Assembly (NCBI RefSeq): GCF_030272615.1
Contig: NC_081406.1
Location: 247,313,218 to 247,377,217, forward strand
From: Cryptomeria japonica
Lineage: Eukaryota > Streptophyta > Pinopsida > Cupressales > Cupressaceae
Reading direction: 5' to 3'
Length of the DNA: 64,000 nucleotides
A model generated the notes under the pieces. It searched no databases. It had not been told where the DNA came from and saw only the letters and a list, made by a program, of their open reading frames with translations. Position 1 is the stretch's first letter. Each line of letters starts with the position of its first letter. Shown piece by piece: positions 23,013-35,094 of the stretch. The translations under genes were made by a program, and so were the position numbers.

Positions 23013-24425
23013 TCATTTTCTATCTTTAAACTGAAGTTGGAAACCCTTGTTCACCAATTGACCAACACTCAAAAGATTATGCTTTAAACCTTCTATAAAA
23101 TAGACATTATCAATGTTATGCTTACCATCCAAAGAAATAATACCTCTACCTCTGATCATACATGCTTTGTCATCTCCAAATCTGACTTGACCACCATTGT
23201 ATTCTTGCAGGGACAAAAATTTCCCTTTATCTCCAGTCATATGATATGAGCATCCACTATCAATTACCCATTCATCCTTATCTTCAACTTTTGTTGTCAA
23301 ATCCTTTTCTTCATTTATGATAGCCAGTTCCGGTTCATCTTCCTTTAAAGCATAGAACACCCATTCCTTTCCATAGTCGGATCCACTAGCAAGGTCTTGT
23401 GTCGGTTCATCTCCAGAGTCATCAGTTACTCCTTCCTCATCCGCTATGTAGCATTTTTTACTTTTCTTGAATCTATATTTATTTTGGTTAAGCTTAAATG
23501 ATTTCTTAACTCTTTCCTCAAACCTTGCATTCCTTTCAGGACATCTAGATGCAAAATGACCAATCTTATTACATGAAAAACATTTAAAAGGTTCTTTTCC
23601 TTCATACTTACTTCCTATCAGACCTTTAGGTACTCTTTTAGCAAATAAGGCTTCAAGTTTCTCAAATTCTTCATCTGCTTTCCTCATGTCTTCCAATTCT
23701 TTTGCATATAAGACTTCCCAATCACTTTTACCGGTAGATGATGATGATGATGCATGAAAAGAAGGTTCAGACTTTACAGCTCCAAAAGATCCAAATTCTT
23801 CAAGCTCAAAAGAAGATAATTTCCCAATCAGAATGTCTCTGTTAACTAAAGAGTTTGCCATTGTTCTCAACTCATTAATTGCAATTGCCTTCATCTTGTA
23901 AGCCGGTGGAAGGGATCTCAAGACTTTGGAAACTATTTCATCTTCACTCAGAAAACCTCCACAACATTGAATTCCTATAACAATCTCATTTACTCTTTCC
24001 ATAAACACAACAATTCTTTCATTATCTTCGATCTTCAAGTTTTCATATCTTACCCGGTAGCCATCAAGTTTGGCAATTTTGACAGTAGGATCACCTTCAT
24101 TCAGAGTTTGCAATTTATACCACATAACCTTTGCCGATGATTTATCAGTCAGTCCCATGATCTACTGATCAGTAAGTGCACACAAGAGGGCTTCTCTAGC
24201 TTTGCAATCATTTTCAATATTTTTGTCCAAGTTTGCAGGAGCAGGATTGCCAGATGTCGGATCATAAGGTGTGTATCCTTTCTCAGTGATCTCCCAAATA
24301 TCCTTGCCAAGACATCTAAGATGAGTCTCCATTCGAATTTTCCATATCCCATAATTTGTTCCATCAAACTTAGGGTTTTCTCTTCTGAAAATAGTTGTCG
24401 GTGGATTAGAAGTGTTAGCTGCCAT
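23013..24425 (-). pseudogene. Element B: gag, zinc knuckle and protease
   Basis: Start ATG at 24,423-24,425, about 45 nt after the primer site. Gag is of the UBN2/DUF4219 copia type (KFDGTNYGIWKIRMETHL, then YENLKIEDNERIVVFMERVN, then SLPPAYKMKAIAINELRTM). A TAG at 24,162-24,164 splits it after ALTDQ; element E has a glutamine there. The zinc knuckle CFSCNKIGHFASRC lies at about 23,582-23,541. The aspartic protease motif WVIDSGCSYHMTGD is near 23,270-23,229, and pre-integrase IEGLKHNLLSVGQLV follows. Apart from that stop the frame is open to 23,013. Element E encodes a closely similar protein on the other strand. Confidence 0.92.
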
Positions 24426-24435
24426 AGGATCTACC

Positions 24436-24481
24436 TCAAGCAGTTAAGCTTCTGCAAAAGAGGACCAAAGCTTTGATACCA
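24436..24481 (-). promoter_or_regulatory. Element B primer binding site and leader motif
   Basis: TGGTATCAAAGC (24,470-24,481) is an initiator-Met primer site with one change from TGGTATCAGAGC. It is followed by TTTGGTCCTCT and CAGAAGCTTAACTGCTTGAG (24,436-24,455), the shared leader block. Confidence 0.85.
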
Positions 24482-24483
24482 AT

Positions 24484-25741
24484 TGTTAGGATAACTAGTG
24501 AACAACTAAGGGGGGGAGGGGGGTGAATCAGTTGTTAACAGATTATAACATTTAATCAACTTAATAACCTTTAACCTGATTAAGTACCGGTAAAGCAAAA
24601 ATAGATACCGGTAAACAATACAACTTAACAATTAAACATATAATCAAAGCAAAGAAACCATACCACATAACACCATGATTTGTACGTGGAAATCCTAGAA
24701 AGGGAAAAACCACAATGGGAAGCATACCCAAAGTCAGATGATACTTCTGCAGAAAGTATGTGATACAATGAGGGACCTACACATGCAAGAAGGCACATTG
24801 CCTAGAGTGTACTGCTCATTACAAAAGAGTCTCACTGACTATAGAGAGGCAACAACCATCTCAAGATAAATGGACAACAATCCAATAGAGTGAACTGCCA
24901 CAGATAGCATCTACCATGCCTGATTATAGTCCTGGTTAAGATCAATACCAGAGGCCTTTGACCTCTTCCTAAATCCCAATTAGATCACCTATGATCAACC
25001 AAATCTCCTTCACATATGATATTGCAATCCAAGACCATGACTTCTTATTCCATTCTCATGCCACGATCTACAATGAGATCTTACATCATTTTATACAAAC
25101 CCTAAGGCCTAAACCAATTAGGCTGGCCACCTAACAGATATTATAATAAGATCATTGCATAGATTAATATTACAATGATATGCCATGTCGTCTTAAGACT
25201 AAAACAACAATAATAAATCCATAAAACATCCCGAAACATCTCGGTGACATGTAGAGTACACGTTAACATGATATCGGTCCATAACCTAGATAGGTACCGA
25301 ACCTATTCTAGGTCCACCACGCTAAAGCAATGTCTTCAAGAAGTTGAAGCACGATTAAAGAAAATTTTCAGCATCCTGAAATCCATGTAGAAGTTGCACC
25401 AACACCAATTATGCATCCTGTCAAGATTCCTCAATGAGAGCTCTGTCGGTAAAGCCTTAAACTAGTACCGGTAAGGGTTTACCAGAGTGTATGATAGCAT
25501 CTGATTACCAAGTGATCTGACCAAGACATTCTCAAGAAGCATGTACCACATGTAACCAATCACATTCCATAGATCTAAACATGTCGGAAGTGTCCAACAG
25601 ATAGTCTCTTTTGGAGGTAACACTTGATCTTCTACCAATAACCAAAACCTATCTGCCGATAACCAACCATAATAGCTAGTGTTGACATCAATGAGAAAAC
25701 ATCAATGTAACACATAATCAATTCATCCAATAATGCAAACA
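24484..25741 (-). repeat. Element B 5' LTR
   Basis: TGTTAGGATAACTAG to ATGCAAACA. G-rich run near 24,510-24,528, R-region hairpin block degraded to ACCTACACATGCAAG near 24,775-24,790. Confidence 0.9.
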
Positions 25742-26983
25742 TAAGATTTTTCAAAATGTCTTGATAACAAGGCAAGTCAGACTTTAGCCTTGGTTCAAAA
25801 ACCAGGTTTTGTTTTCTGGGTTCAATTTTTGATTGATTCTACGAAAGGACTATGGAAAAGAAAATGTGACATTGAAAAGGTTCATGGAATTTTGGTATAG
25901 GTTCTGAAACCAGGTTCTATTTATGGTTTGAATTCTGTCAATTTTTCCAACAACTAAAGGAAAGAAGAAGAACGAATGCACAATAAAGAGAGAAGGTTTC
26001 AAAACCTAGTTAGGTTTTTGACATAGGTTATATTTTCAACTTGTTTTGTGCCAAAAGTAAATGAATCAATTTTTAACTGATTAAATAGCCAGTGTATAAT
26101 TCCAAGGCACAATTGTGAGTTGCATGATTAGATAAATGATTAATTAAATTTAAATAATCTATGAGTTGCATGATTTGATTGAGATCAAAGTAAAATACAT
26201 GAATTGCATGAGACTTTGATGTAAAAGTTAATTGATTGTTGTCGCATGATCAGATGGAGAGAATGTGTATTTATAGAGGGTGAAATGAGAGTGCTATTTT
26301 GTAGCTACATGATAATAGAAGTTAACTATGAATGCATGATTTAAAAAATATCAACTAAAGTGTGAATGTGGTGGAAATTAAGCAGCACATGTTTATGTAG
26401 TTTGTTGAATAATTTTAAACTGTTAGTTAGTAATGCTAATATAGTTGTTGATAGAATGTGATTGTATGATGTTGAGAAAGAGTTGAACGTGCTGCAAGAG
26501 AGAAGAGAGAATGAGTGTGCTATAATTTTTCTAGTTTCAAAATGTGTCTATAACATTTATTAATAGGATTTGTTGCTCTTTTATATTATATTTGTAATAT
26601 CCTTAAGGTTGGTGCCTATAGGATATAGAGTTGGTGCTTAGATTAGGGAGTTGGTTCTTTTAAATCAAAGATTTGGTGATTTGTTAGGGTTGGTTCCCTT
26701 AAACATTGTAAGTGGTTTTTATATTGTGAGGCTAGATTAGGATAGTAGATCCTAGCAACATTTCTCATCATAGTTTTTCCCATCTTGGGTTTTTCACATA
26801 TATCATGTGTTATGGTTCATGTACATGAATTCTCTCTCATTGTTTGAATCTCTCATGGTTATTTTTATTGATCAAAATATTTTAAAGGATTGATGATTAA
26901 AATTTAAATTATTCTATTGATTTGTCCCGCCCACCCCCACCCCCTTGCCCCCCGCCCCCCTTAGTAGTAAGTTGTGTTCAACA
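25742..26983 (+). repeat. Element C 3' LTR, second part
   Basis: Continues the LTR after element B. Through about 26,447 it matches the 5' copy. Beyond that it shows typical copia R-U5 features (TAGTTTTTCCCATCTTGGGTTTTTCACATA, written here as the stretch 26,777-26,806), then a C-rich run at 26,926-26,960 and the end TTCAACA. Confidence 0.65.
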
Positions 26984-28882
26984 AGAACATCCAAAGATGG
27001 ATACATTAACAAAGAAACCACAACACGCTCAAAATAAAAAATTAAAAAAATACAACACACAAAGAAACAAAAAAAACACCAAAAATGTTAGTACCAAAAT
27101 AAAAAGGCTCCAAGTTAACTATTTGAAGAGACCTTGATATCAATATTATCTCAACCACTAAGTATCATCCTCAAAATATTGTGTTAAAAGAAAAATCAAA
27201 CTTCTAGAAAGAGACAAGAGAATACACCATTTTGAGAGCAGAATGGGAAGAGGGTCCATGGTCAAACAACCAGCAAGTTGTGTTATGCTAGGTGTCCATA
27301 GAAAATGCATGAGTTCCACTAGACAATACTTTATGTTATGTTGGGTGATTCATGTATATGACATGGATTCCACTAGCCAACAAACTGTGTTATGTTGGGT
27401 GATCCATGGAAGATACTAACTCTACCAGCCAACAAGTTGTTTTATAGTGTGTGATCTATGTATTGCAACGAAATGATCAAAATAGAAAGCCATACTATAT
27501 TAGGTAATCAATACCTCATGGAGCATAAAAAATAATAAAACTATCAAGCGACACTATACTAGATGACTAATGCCTTAGGAAGCATGAACATGTTCAACAA
27601 AGGATCAAGCCAGAAGGTTGCGTTATGCTAAATAATTAGGATAATTCATATGGATGCCATTGGCTAGAAAGTTGTGTTGTGTTAGGTGATTCATAGATCA
27701 ACATGCTTCAGGGAGGGTAACAAGGATCAAACTAATAAGCCATGCTATACTAGATGATCAAGAAAAAGGCTACATGCCAAATTTTTTGCTAGAGATAAAT
27801 TAATAACCACACCTTAGGAGATGTTATACAACACAAAACCACCACTTAAGGGGTATGCCAATGAAAACAACAAGAAACAAGGAGGATTATATAACCCCCC
27901 TTAAGATGTCAAAATATTTTTATGTTGGTAGCTTAAGGAAAAAAGAGATCCATATCAATGAAAAACACCTTCAACACCAAGGAGATATCCATAACAAGAA
28001 TGCACACATCTATGCTAGGAAAGAGATCCTTATAAAGGATACAAATCTTGAAGGAAGAAAATATCATTATAAAGAAAACATCTTGCAACAAGGGTAAATA
28101 GAACCTTATCAAGGATACCTAACTATCTAAAAGGCAAAGAGGCAAAGAGAGGATTTTTTCTAAGGATGTCTACCTCCACAAGGAAAGGGTATTTTCAAAC
28201 AAGGATGGATTTACAAGACTAAGGGTGGGAGATCTTTACCAAGAATACTCACCTTCCCAAGAGAAAGGAAAGGGGTTTCTTGATGAAGGATTAATACTTT
28301 CAACTATAAGTAGAGATCATCATAAAAGAAATACACTTTCAAGCAAGGAAGAGTTCCTAATCAAGGATGCACACCTCCAAGCAAGGAGAGATTCCTCATC
28401 AAGGACATACATTTATATGCAAGAAATGAATATTTGTGAAAGATACATCTCCAAGAAGGGAACAAGATATCTATTACAAAGACATGTTTACAAACTACTC
28501 TTTCCTCCCAATGTATAGGCAAGAGTAACTATATTATAGGCTATTAGGTTTCTACCCAAGTATTATTGCACATGAAATTGTACCACCATGAATGACAATG
28601 AGCCCCCAAAAGGTAAGATATAAAGGTCACATGGTGAGGAGTAACATGATAGACAAAATATTATCCAATCATATGAGAAATTAGATGAAAGAGGAGATTA
28701 ATTTAGCTTGTTATAAGAATGGTACTGTTATTAAGGATTTTTGTAACTTCTCTCTTAAAGGCTCCACAATCAGTAGTGGTATGACCATACATGTGATGAT
28801 ATGCACAAAGAATAAATTTGTGTGGTCACCTTATATAGATTGATAGGATTTTAGAGGTGGAAGAATAATCAAGTGGTATTTT
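26984..28882 (+). repeat. Two arrays of degenerate tandem repeats
   Basis: From about 27,266 to 27,760 a unit of roughly 50-65 bp recurs at least seven times, with the core AGCCAACAAGTTGTGTTATG then TTAGGTGATTCATG. From about 27,940 to 28,440 a different A/G-rich unit of about 45 bp recurs (core ACACCTCCAAGCAAGGA then TCATCAAGGATAC). Short open frames at 27,855-28,097 and 28,225-28,518 come from the repeat composition (K, R, E, H rich) and are not convincing genes. Confidence 0.5.
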
Positions 28883-29126
28883 TGTTACTATAATCCACAG
28901 GAGGTGATTAAGCCATGTCACAAACCCGAGTGTTGCGATGCACAACACAAGGAGACCAAGGGCACACACCTTGCAATAATCCCCAACACAAGTGAGGGGT
29001 TTGAACTTGCGACCAAGCTCTAATACCACTTGTTACTAGAATCCATAGGAGGCGGTTAAGACATGTCACAAACCTGAGTGTTGCATTGCACAACACAAGG
29101 AGACCAAGGGCACACACCTTGCAACA
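28883..29126 (-). mobile_element. TRIM (miniature LTR retrotransposon), 244 bp
   Basis: Two 96 bp terminal direct repeats (28,883-28,978 and 29,031-29,126), starting TGTTGCAAGG and ending TAGTAACA on the minus strand, flank only 52 bp. That interior holds a primer site TGGTATTAGAGC (29,017-29,028, one change from the initiator-Met site) 2 nt from one repeat, and the purine-rich TGTTGGGGAT next to the other. A perfect 5 bp duplication ATTTT flanks it (28,878-28,882 and 29,127-29,131). It has no coding capacity and depends on enzymes from other elements. Confidence 0.9.
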
Positions 29127-29131
29127 ATTTT

Positions 29132-30329
29132 AAGAGTCTTAACAAGATTCAATCTTCTCTAGAGAAAGTAAAATTTTTAGGTACTATTTCAATGTCACGT
29201 GACAGAGATTGCTTTTGTATGTTAGGAAGTAATGAAGGATGGAGTGGAGGGAAAGGAGAGAGAGAGAGAGGGAATATTATGCTTTCTTTATGATAATAAG
29301 GTATGGGATCTATTGAGACCTTGATTCCTTGTTCTATACATACAAGACCATGTCCATTATATTATTGTTTACAAAGCATGTTCAAAACAACATTGTAATA
29401 TACATGCAACTCTAATAGGGGACATTCATCATAAACGACATTAAAATTGGTTGCATAAGCATATTTTGAAGCACTAAAAGGTTGAAATAACGAATAATAA
29501 TTGATCCTTGTGGGAAACTTCAAATATTTATTAGCACCATTTATGTCATATTGAGAGGTAAAGGAGTCATCTTTCATTAGGTTTTCCTTATGATTATTAC
29601 AATTATTTAGAGAATAAATATTTTCATCATTCAATGTTTTATATGTACTTAATGTAATATTTTATGACATGTCATTAAGGAGGTGGGAGATATCCTCTTG
29701 CATTGAAATATTTGATAAGTAAGATAATCTCTAGGAGAGGAATAGACATATTTATCCATTAATGTGTTAATGTTTGGATTGTCACCATGTCTAATATATG
29801 TTCCTCTTGCACCAAATTATCTCTATGGGAGAGGAAAATTTTGGGAGAAGAATCATCATCATTCTTCAATGCTTCATCTTCAAGAGATATATCATTGAGA
29901 GAAGTGTTAATGATATCCTCCTCTTGAAATGGGTAGGAAAAGTTTTGGGAGAGTTACAAGCATGATTCATCAAAGCTTCATCTCTAGAAGGGGGAACATT
30001 GAAATCAAGGAAAGTGTTAACCATATCAACCTCTTGCATCACAATGTCCTCATGGTTGGGATAAGCTTTTGGAGAGGGATAAAATGATATAAGAGAACCT
30101 AAGCCACTATCACATGTACAAAATGTCTTAATTGTAAAAATAATAAATTAATAAACCTATTTGAGCATACAATAAAATATTGAATGAAATAAATTTTCTT
30201 TAAAAAAAATAACATATGCAATAGAAATGTCTAATCAATGAATCTATGTAGCTATCTAATCAACCAAATAAATTGTGCAAAGTGCATGAACTAAATTAGA
30301 AGATACGAAAGTATAAGATATGTTGGGTT
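29132..30329. other. AT-rich sequence, no gene seen
   Basis: Contains a GA microsatellite (29,258-29,270). There are short repeated phrases such as TTGGGAGAGG.AAAATGAT and GAAGTGTTAA...ATCCTCTTGCAT near 29,690-30,060, suggesting old internal duplication. No recognisable protein. Confidence 0.4.
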
Positions 30330-32015
30330 CACCAAAATGATGTGCAAGGAAATGAGATCCTGGACCTATGGATGAGAATTAAGATCTCAATAGTCTTGTA
30401 ATGAAATGGAAATAGGGTTCACTAGTTTATGCATGCAACTTAGGAACAATACCTATTTCACAATGATTACATTAAAAGGAGAATGAACTCAATAGATTCA
30501 ACCTCAATTATGTTAGGAAGAGGGATGAATGCAGATTGGATTCCACTCATTTTTATTGAGTTGAAAATGAGAAATTGAAAGGATACATGGTATAATATAA
30601 TTCAGATTCTTTGTTGCCTCCATCATGTTGAGTTGTTTGTGTTGTGATTCATTTGTTGCATGGTCTGTATTGTTCTCTTTGAGGACTTTCTCTTGTCGTG
30701 ACTGCACCCGAAATGAATTGAATATGAGAATGTGCATAATTAACAAGGGACAACATAATCATATAAATGTAGAAATGATAATCTCATAACCAACCTAGAT
30801 ATAGAAAGAGGATGTAGAGGGGAGCCTATGCCTAAAAAATAAGTTGGAACTAAGAGGAAATTGTTGGCCCAGACACCCTTATCCAACTGGTGAATGTTTA
30901 CACATTGATCTAAATTTGAGCCTCTAAAAGACTGCATTGACACCTTATCAAATTTCAGCTTGAACCTGATTTGGAAGGACAATGGCATCCCAACCACCCT
31001 TGTCCAAGACAATGGTACCCAAAACACCTTTGTCGGGTGGTGTTTTTGGATGAGCTTTTAAGGTATGGTCTGTCTTCAAATTTTGAGTGCTTTCCAAACT
31101 TCCATCTCTCTTTGGGTACTGTAGTTAAATGTGAATCTACACACAAAAGGAGCAAAATGGTGTTGGGTCGATAGGGGTTTTCATAGGTCAAACCTTGGGT
31201 TTGGAATTAACCCTATCTAGTTGAATTGAAATTGAAACCTGGACTGAAATGCTTGAATTGAAATGATTAACTAAATCGATTATACCTTCAATTGATGATG
31301 CAGTGCTCTTAAGATAATTTCTCCATGTGTTGATGCAATAATATGATAAGTCATCATAAAATCCATAATGAAATCATAATTAAAGATGCTTTGATGTAGC
31401 TTGTTTCTCCTTAGATTTGGATTTTCTCTTTAATTTTTGCGCTTGAATTGAAATGATGATAATGAGAGATAATAGAAGATGATGAAATGAATTAGGGGAC
31501 ATGATATAGGGATCCCAAAGTAAAATCACCTTTTGGTTGGCTTAGAATTATCATATTTTTGCATCACAAAAAGTTTTGGAAATGGTACAGCTAACATATT
31601 ATCCTCACAAAATTTTAGCCAAAAAATGTCAAACAAGGTCGCCTTGACAAAAATTGTCTCGACAGTCTAGGCCTAAATTTTTTAAGATGTGTGATAATAG
31701 GGCCTTGTACTAGAAACATATTATATTAAAAGTTAAAATATTTAGGTGGGATAAAAGGTGCATTGAACTTTGAAATGACATAGGACCCATATAAGCATAT
31801 TACGAAATAAGATTAAGGGGACACTTAAAATAAGGGCCCAATTAATAAAGTGTTGATGTATTAAAGTGAAATATGACTCATAATATTGATTAAATATTAA
31901 TTTAATAGAATAAAAGTCCTATAATGCATAGGGGAATGAGAAATACTAAAATAAGTGCTAGGAGAGCGTAAAATTGGAACACCCTAATTAAAGGTGTACA
32001 ATTTACGATGCCACA
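30330..32015 (-). repeat. Gypsy LTR-like stretch
   Basis: Minus strand starts TGTGGCATCGTAAATTGTACACC at 32,015, sharing ATCGTAAATTGTA with the LTR start at 47,512, and has GGATCCCTATATCATG (TATA region) near 31,500-31,515. The opposite end carries GGAAATAGGGTTCACtAGyTTATGCATGCAA (plus 30,404-30,434), which in reverse complement is also found at 48,765-48,795 in the plus-strand LTR-like stretch. So both are members of related families in opposite orientation. The inner end is not defined. No ORF of note. Confidence 0.45.
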
Positions 32016-32084
32016 AGTCTATATGATATCATTAGTAAATGTTGGCAATTTGTGTGTCAAACTTAACAGGGAGCAAAGAAAAAA

Positions 32085-33170
32085 GGTCTCGCAAGATAAG
32101 GTCACATGGGATAAGAGCAATCAAAGGATATGAAGAATATGCTTATCCCGCGAGGATAACAGATAGTGCAAGAAGTGATGCGGGATAAGAGGAAAAAGAG
32201 AAAACAAAGGACTTTCTTATCCCGCGTGTTCCCGCGGGATAAGAAAATAAAGGTAAAACAAAGAATGCTTATCCCATGAGGATAAATGGAGTCAAAGGTG
32301 GTCTCGCGGGATAAGAAAATAACAAAGGCGATGAATATTTTCCCTTATCCCATGAGATAAAAAAAATGCAACAAAGGTCGCATGGGATATGCTTGTTGGG
32401 GACAAAGTATAGGCTTTCCCCTTATCCCGCAAAGTTAAAAGGGCAACAACGGTGGCCTGCGGGATAAGGAAGATAAAGGCGGATGTGTTCTTTTCTTATC
32501 CCATAGGGTGAAAAGGTCAACATGAAGGTCACATGAGATATTGAGGATAGAAGGAGATAAGACAAAGGGCTTATCCCGCAGAGCGACGATATTCAGACTG
32601 CTAGTATATCAAAGAGAAAAAAGGGAAGCCTCGCGAGATAAGATCCAAGTAAGAAGAGGGTCAACCTCTCTTATCCCATGAGGTAAAAAAAAGGCATCAA
32701 AGGCCCCACGGGATAAGAAAGCGAGGCAAAAAAAAAGACGCCCTTATGCCACGGAGTGGAACAAAGGCTCAACAAGGCTCGTAGGATAAGAGGTCACGAG
32801 ATAAGAACCAAGGGTAAATCAAAGAGACCCTTATCCTGCAGAATAAAACAAAGAAAAGGGAGATGCTATGAGATAAGCAAACAAGGAAGACAAAACAAGG
32901 AACGCTTATCTCATGAGGTGAAGCCGGGTGAAGAAAGATGCCGCGGGATAAGCAAGCAAAGCAAAAGTGTGCATGGCTTGTCCCACAAAGTTTCAAAAGT
33001 AACAATGACAACCCCCAGGATAAGAAAAGCAAGCAGAAACAAAGAGCCCTTATCCCACATCAAAGAAGGAGAACACTACGTGGCCCCCGTGATAAAGAAA
33101 CAAAAGGCAAAACAAGGAAAAGCTTATCCCGCGGGGTAAAAATAGACCCATAGAGGTGATGTAGGATAAG
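32085..33170. repeat. Array of about 27 GATAAG sites in both orientations
   Basis: The text alternates between GCGGGATAAG and CTTATCCCGC with 10-50 bp A/G-rich spacers. At 32,222-32,242 the two meet almost as a palindrome. The same array occurs in the right LTR (37,005-37,760). GATAAG is the core of plant I-box/GATA-factor sites, and GGATA resembles some MYB sites, so this could be an LTR enhancer. That function is inferred. Confidence 0.75.
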
Positions 33171-33797
33171 AACTCAGAGAAACTCAGCCGTCAAATACAA
33201 CAAGGGAGACGTGAACCTGGGGTGCCACGTCAACCAATTGTGGCCATTAGATCTTCATAAAGGCCCGATCCAACGACCATGTTTTAATCTTCTATTGGGC
33301 CTGTTGGATTCTTATGTGGAGAGATCTCACGCATCCATCTTCGCCCGAATCTCTCAGATCGATGGTGGACATTTGATATTCTCTGTTTCATTCAGTTTTG
33401 AATGCTGTGCAGGAGGGTGGTTGTCGACCCAATGGTCGCAGATGTTCTTTGCTCAGTTGACGCCTAATTTTGAACCCGATTTCAGTGCAACCACTGGATT
33501 TGCCCACCTTTACTCCACATTGATGCGTGCAGTTTATTATGGAAGCCACCCATGCCCTGTTCAATGCAGTTCAAAGAATTTTGGCTCTGCAGGTACCCCC
33601 AAAAACATTCAGATGCAGGGTTTTCCCTGATTTGCGGGGATTTTTGTTTCTTCAGAGGCAAAAGATGCTTTCAGAGTTGTTTTACCATGCCATCAGATCT
33701 GTCAATCTGATCTCTCTCTCTCCTCTGATATTTTTGTAACCTAACCTGGGTGGAGTTAGGGTTTTCTCAAATGAAATCATCTGAGTTATGCCTGATC

Positions 33798-33805
33798 TAT
33801 AAAAG
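33798..33805 (+). promoter_or_regulatory. Element H TATA box
   Basis: TATAAAAG downstream of the GATAAG array and about 100 bp before an AATAAA, the expected LTR promoter and polyadenylation layout. Confidence 0.55.
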
Positions 33806-34435
33806 AAAATCTGTAACATTTTGATAAGAACTTCTCCTCTTTTTTTTTTCTGCAAAACTCTGCATGTTTCTCTGCACTTGTAAAAATTGCCTTGCCTTCT
33901 CATGAATAAAATTAGTCTATTTGCCTCATTTCATTTCACTCAATTTGTGTAATGCCTTACCTCTTTGTTTGAATACATTCTTGTTGGTTTTTCTGAGTTG
34001 TAGGTGTAGTGTTGATTCCTCTTTGGGTGGCACCTGTGAACGATTTTAGTTCCACTTTCCATTTTTTTCAAATTCCAACCTTCACTCACATTTAGGTGAC
34101 AAATTAGGATAGAAATTAGTGCATTCCTGGGTAGTTTTATTGATGTTATGTGCAGTCATAGGCATGGGAGATCATCATTTCAATCTGGGTGCAAACCCTT
34201 TTTCCTTTCTTTCATGCATTCCCTTTTCTCTATCCCTTTTCCTGAGAATCAATAGATTAGTTTTATGAAGTGTTGGATTGGTCCAACACTCTGCATTTTG
34301 GATTGAAGAGGAAGCCAACCTTCTCTGAAGATTCAACCTAACAACAATGTAAGGTCCCACATTGGAGAGGTTGTTTCCATATTTCACAAGGTTGGTGATC
34401 AAGCCTGATCACCAAGGGTGAAAACTTTTGTGACA

Positions 34436-35094
34436 ACAGTTTTTGGCACGCCTGGTGAGACTGTTGAACTTTTAGTTCATAGATGACCATCTGGGGTACA
34501 AACTCTTAGTCACTGGTCATATCTTTGCTGATAGTTGGTGTGTCTATTAGCAACTCAGCCTTTTGAGGCAACAAATCACATACTTGGTGACTCTATAAAA
34601 AATCTACTGGTTAACCAGTTCAGTGCTCAATACAACTTAAGATCTAGTGTGTTCTTTAGTTTCAAGCCTTTGAAGGTAGTCATTCTTCAAACACCTAACT
34701 TCAAGCCATTTTGGTGATCTTGGTATGTCACCTTTTTCTCTTTGGTAGGGCAGATATTTTGTCCTTCTCATAGTATTTTATGTAACAAAGATCATCTTTT
34801 TAAATGTTTCAATATGAGCTCCTACCATGGGTGCAATTTCTATCCACCCCCATTTAAAAAAAATACCAATCAACCCTCCCCATCCTACTAATATGAACAT
34901 ACTAATCTATTGTTCCTAGTTTTAACCCAAAAAATACTTTTGCTCTAGCAGTAGGTGGGTATTTTCCTAATGCTTACCACCCACCCACCCTTACTCAGCC
35001 TTCTTATCTTCTTAGCCCATCCTAAAAGGATGAGATAGTCCTCCTTGCAGAGGTTATGGTGTCGTAGGCAACTTAGGGGTCAAGAGACACTATG
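34436..35094 (+). other. Element H primer-site region and leader
   Basis: TTTTTGGCACGCCTGGTGAGAC directly after the LTR resembles the primer-site region of plant gypsy elements (which tRNA is unclear). The rest is leader sequence with C-rich stretches (34,975-34,990). Confidence 0.5.

Larger units (their letters stand above)
18614..25741 (-). mobile_element. B: nearly full-length Ty1/copia retrotransposon, inactivated
   Basis: 7.13 kb on the minus strand with LTRs of 1,261 bp and 1,258 bp, primer site (24,470-24,481), purine tracts (19,876-20,130) and gag-protease-integrase-RT-RNase H in copia order. Inserted in element C's 3' LTR. The target duplication has decayed (GAATA on the left, TAAGA on the right), but the uninterrupted copy in C's 5' LTR shows the original site was GAAGA. 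The coding frame has several stops, at least two frameshifts and a 43 bp tandem duplication, so it is dead. LTR copies differ at many sites, indicating an old insertion. Confidence 0.92.
16534..26983 (+). mobile_element. C: deleted Ty1/copia element carrying element B inside its 3' LTR
   Basis: The 5' LTR (16,534-17,527) matches 18,322-18,613 plus 25,742-26,447, so the 3' LTR was split by insertion of element B. The 3' LTR continues to a C-rich run and TTCAACA near 26,983, giving about 1.53 kb. The 5' copy lacks this last third, because a deletion joins it at about 17,528 to the protease/pre-integrase region. Purine tracts CAAAGGGGGAG lie at 18,140-18,151 and 18,291-18,302. No clear target duplication was found. 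Confidence 0.75.
32040..34435 (+). repeat. Element H 5' LTR
   Basis: U3 contains the GATAAG array (32,085-33,170), then unique sequence with CCACGTCAACCAAT near 33,224. TATAAAAG is at 33,798-33,805 and AATAAA at 33,905-33,910, which place the R region between them and U5 after. Ends GACAACA. Confidence 0.7.

Noticed and set aside
27855-28518. Two K/R/E-rich ORFs
   Set aside because: Composition follows the A/G-rich tandem units; frames end at random points and no domain is visible.
28979-29030. tRNA-like or SINE B box (AGTTCAAACCCC) between the TRIM repeats
   Set aside because: The direct repeats, primer site, purine tract and 5 bp duplication explain the segment as a TRIM; no A box at proper spacing.
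32085-33170. Possible CRISPR-like array (short repeats with spacers)
   Set aside because: Plant nuclear DNA, repeats of 6-10 bp in both orientations with irregular spacing, located in an LTR.
33211-33630. 139-codon ORF in the LTR of element H
   Set aside because: Inside a U3 region before the TATA box, no motif, no partner in frame; likely chance in a GC-richer stretch.
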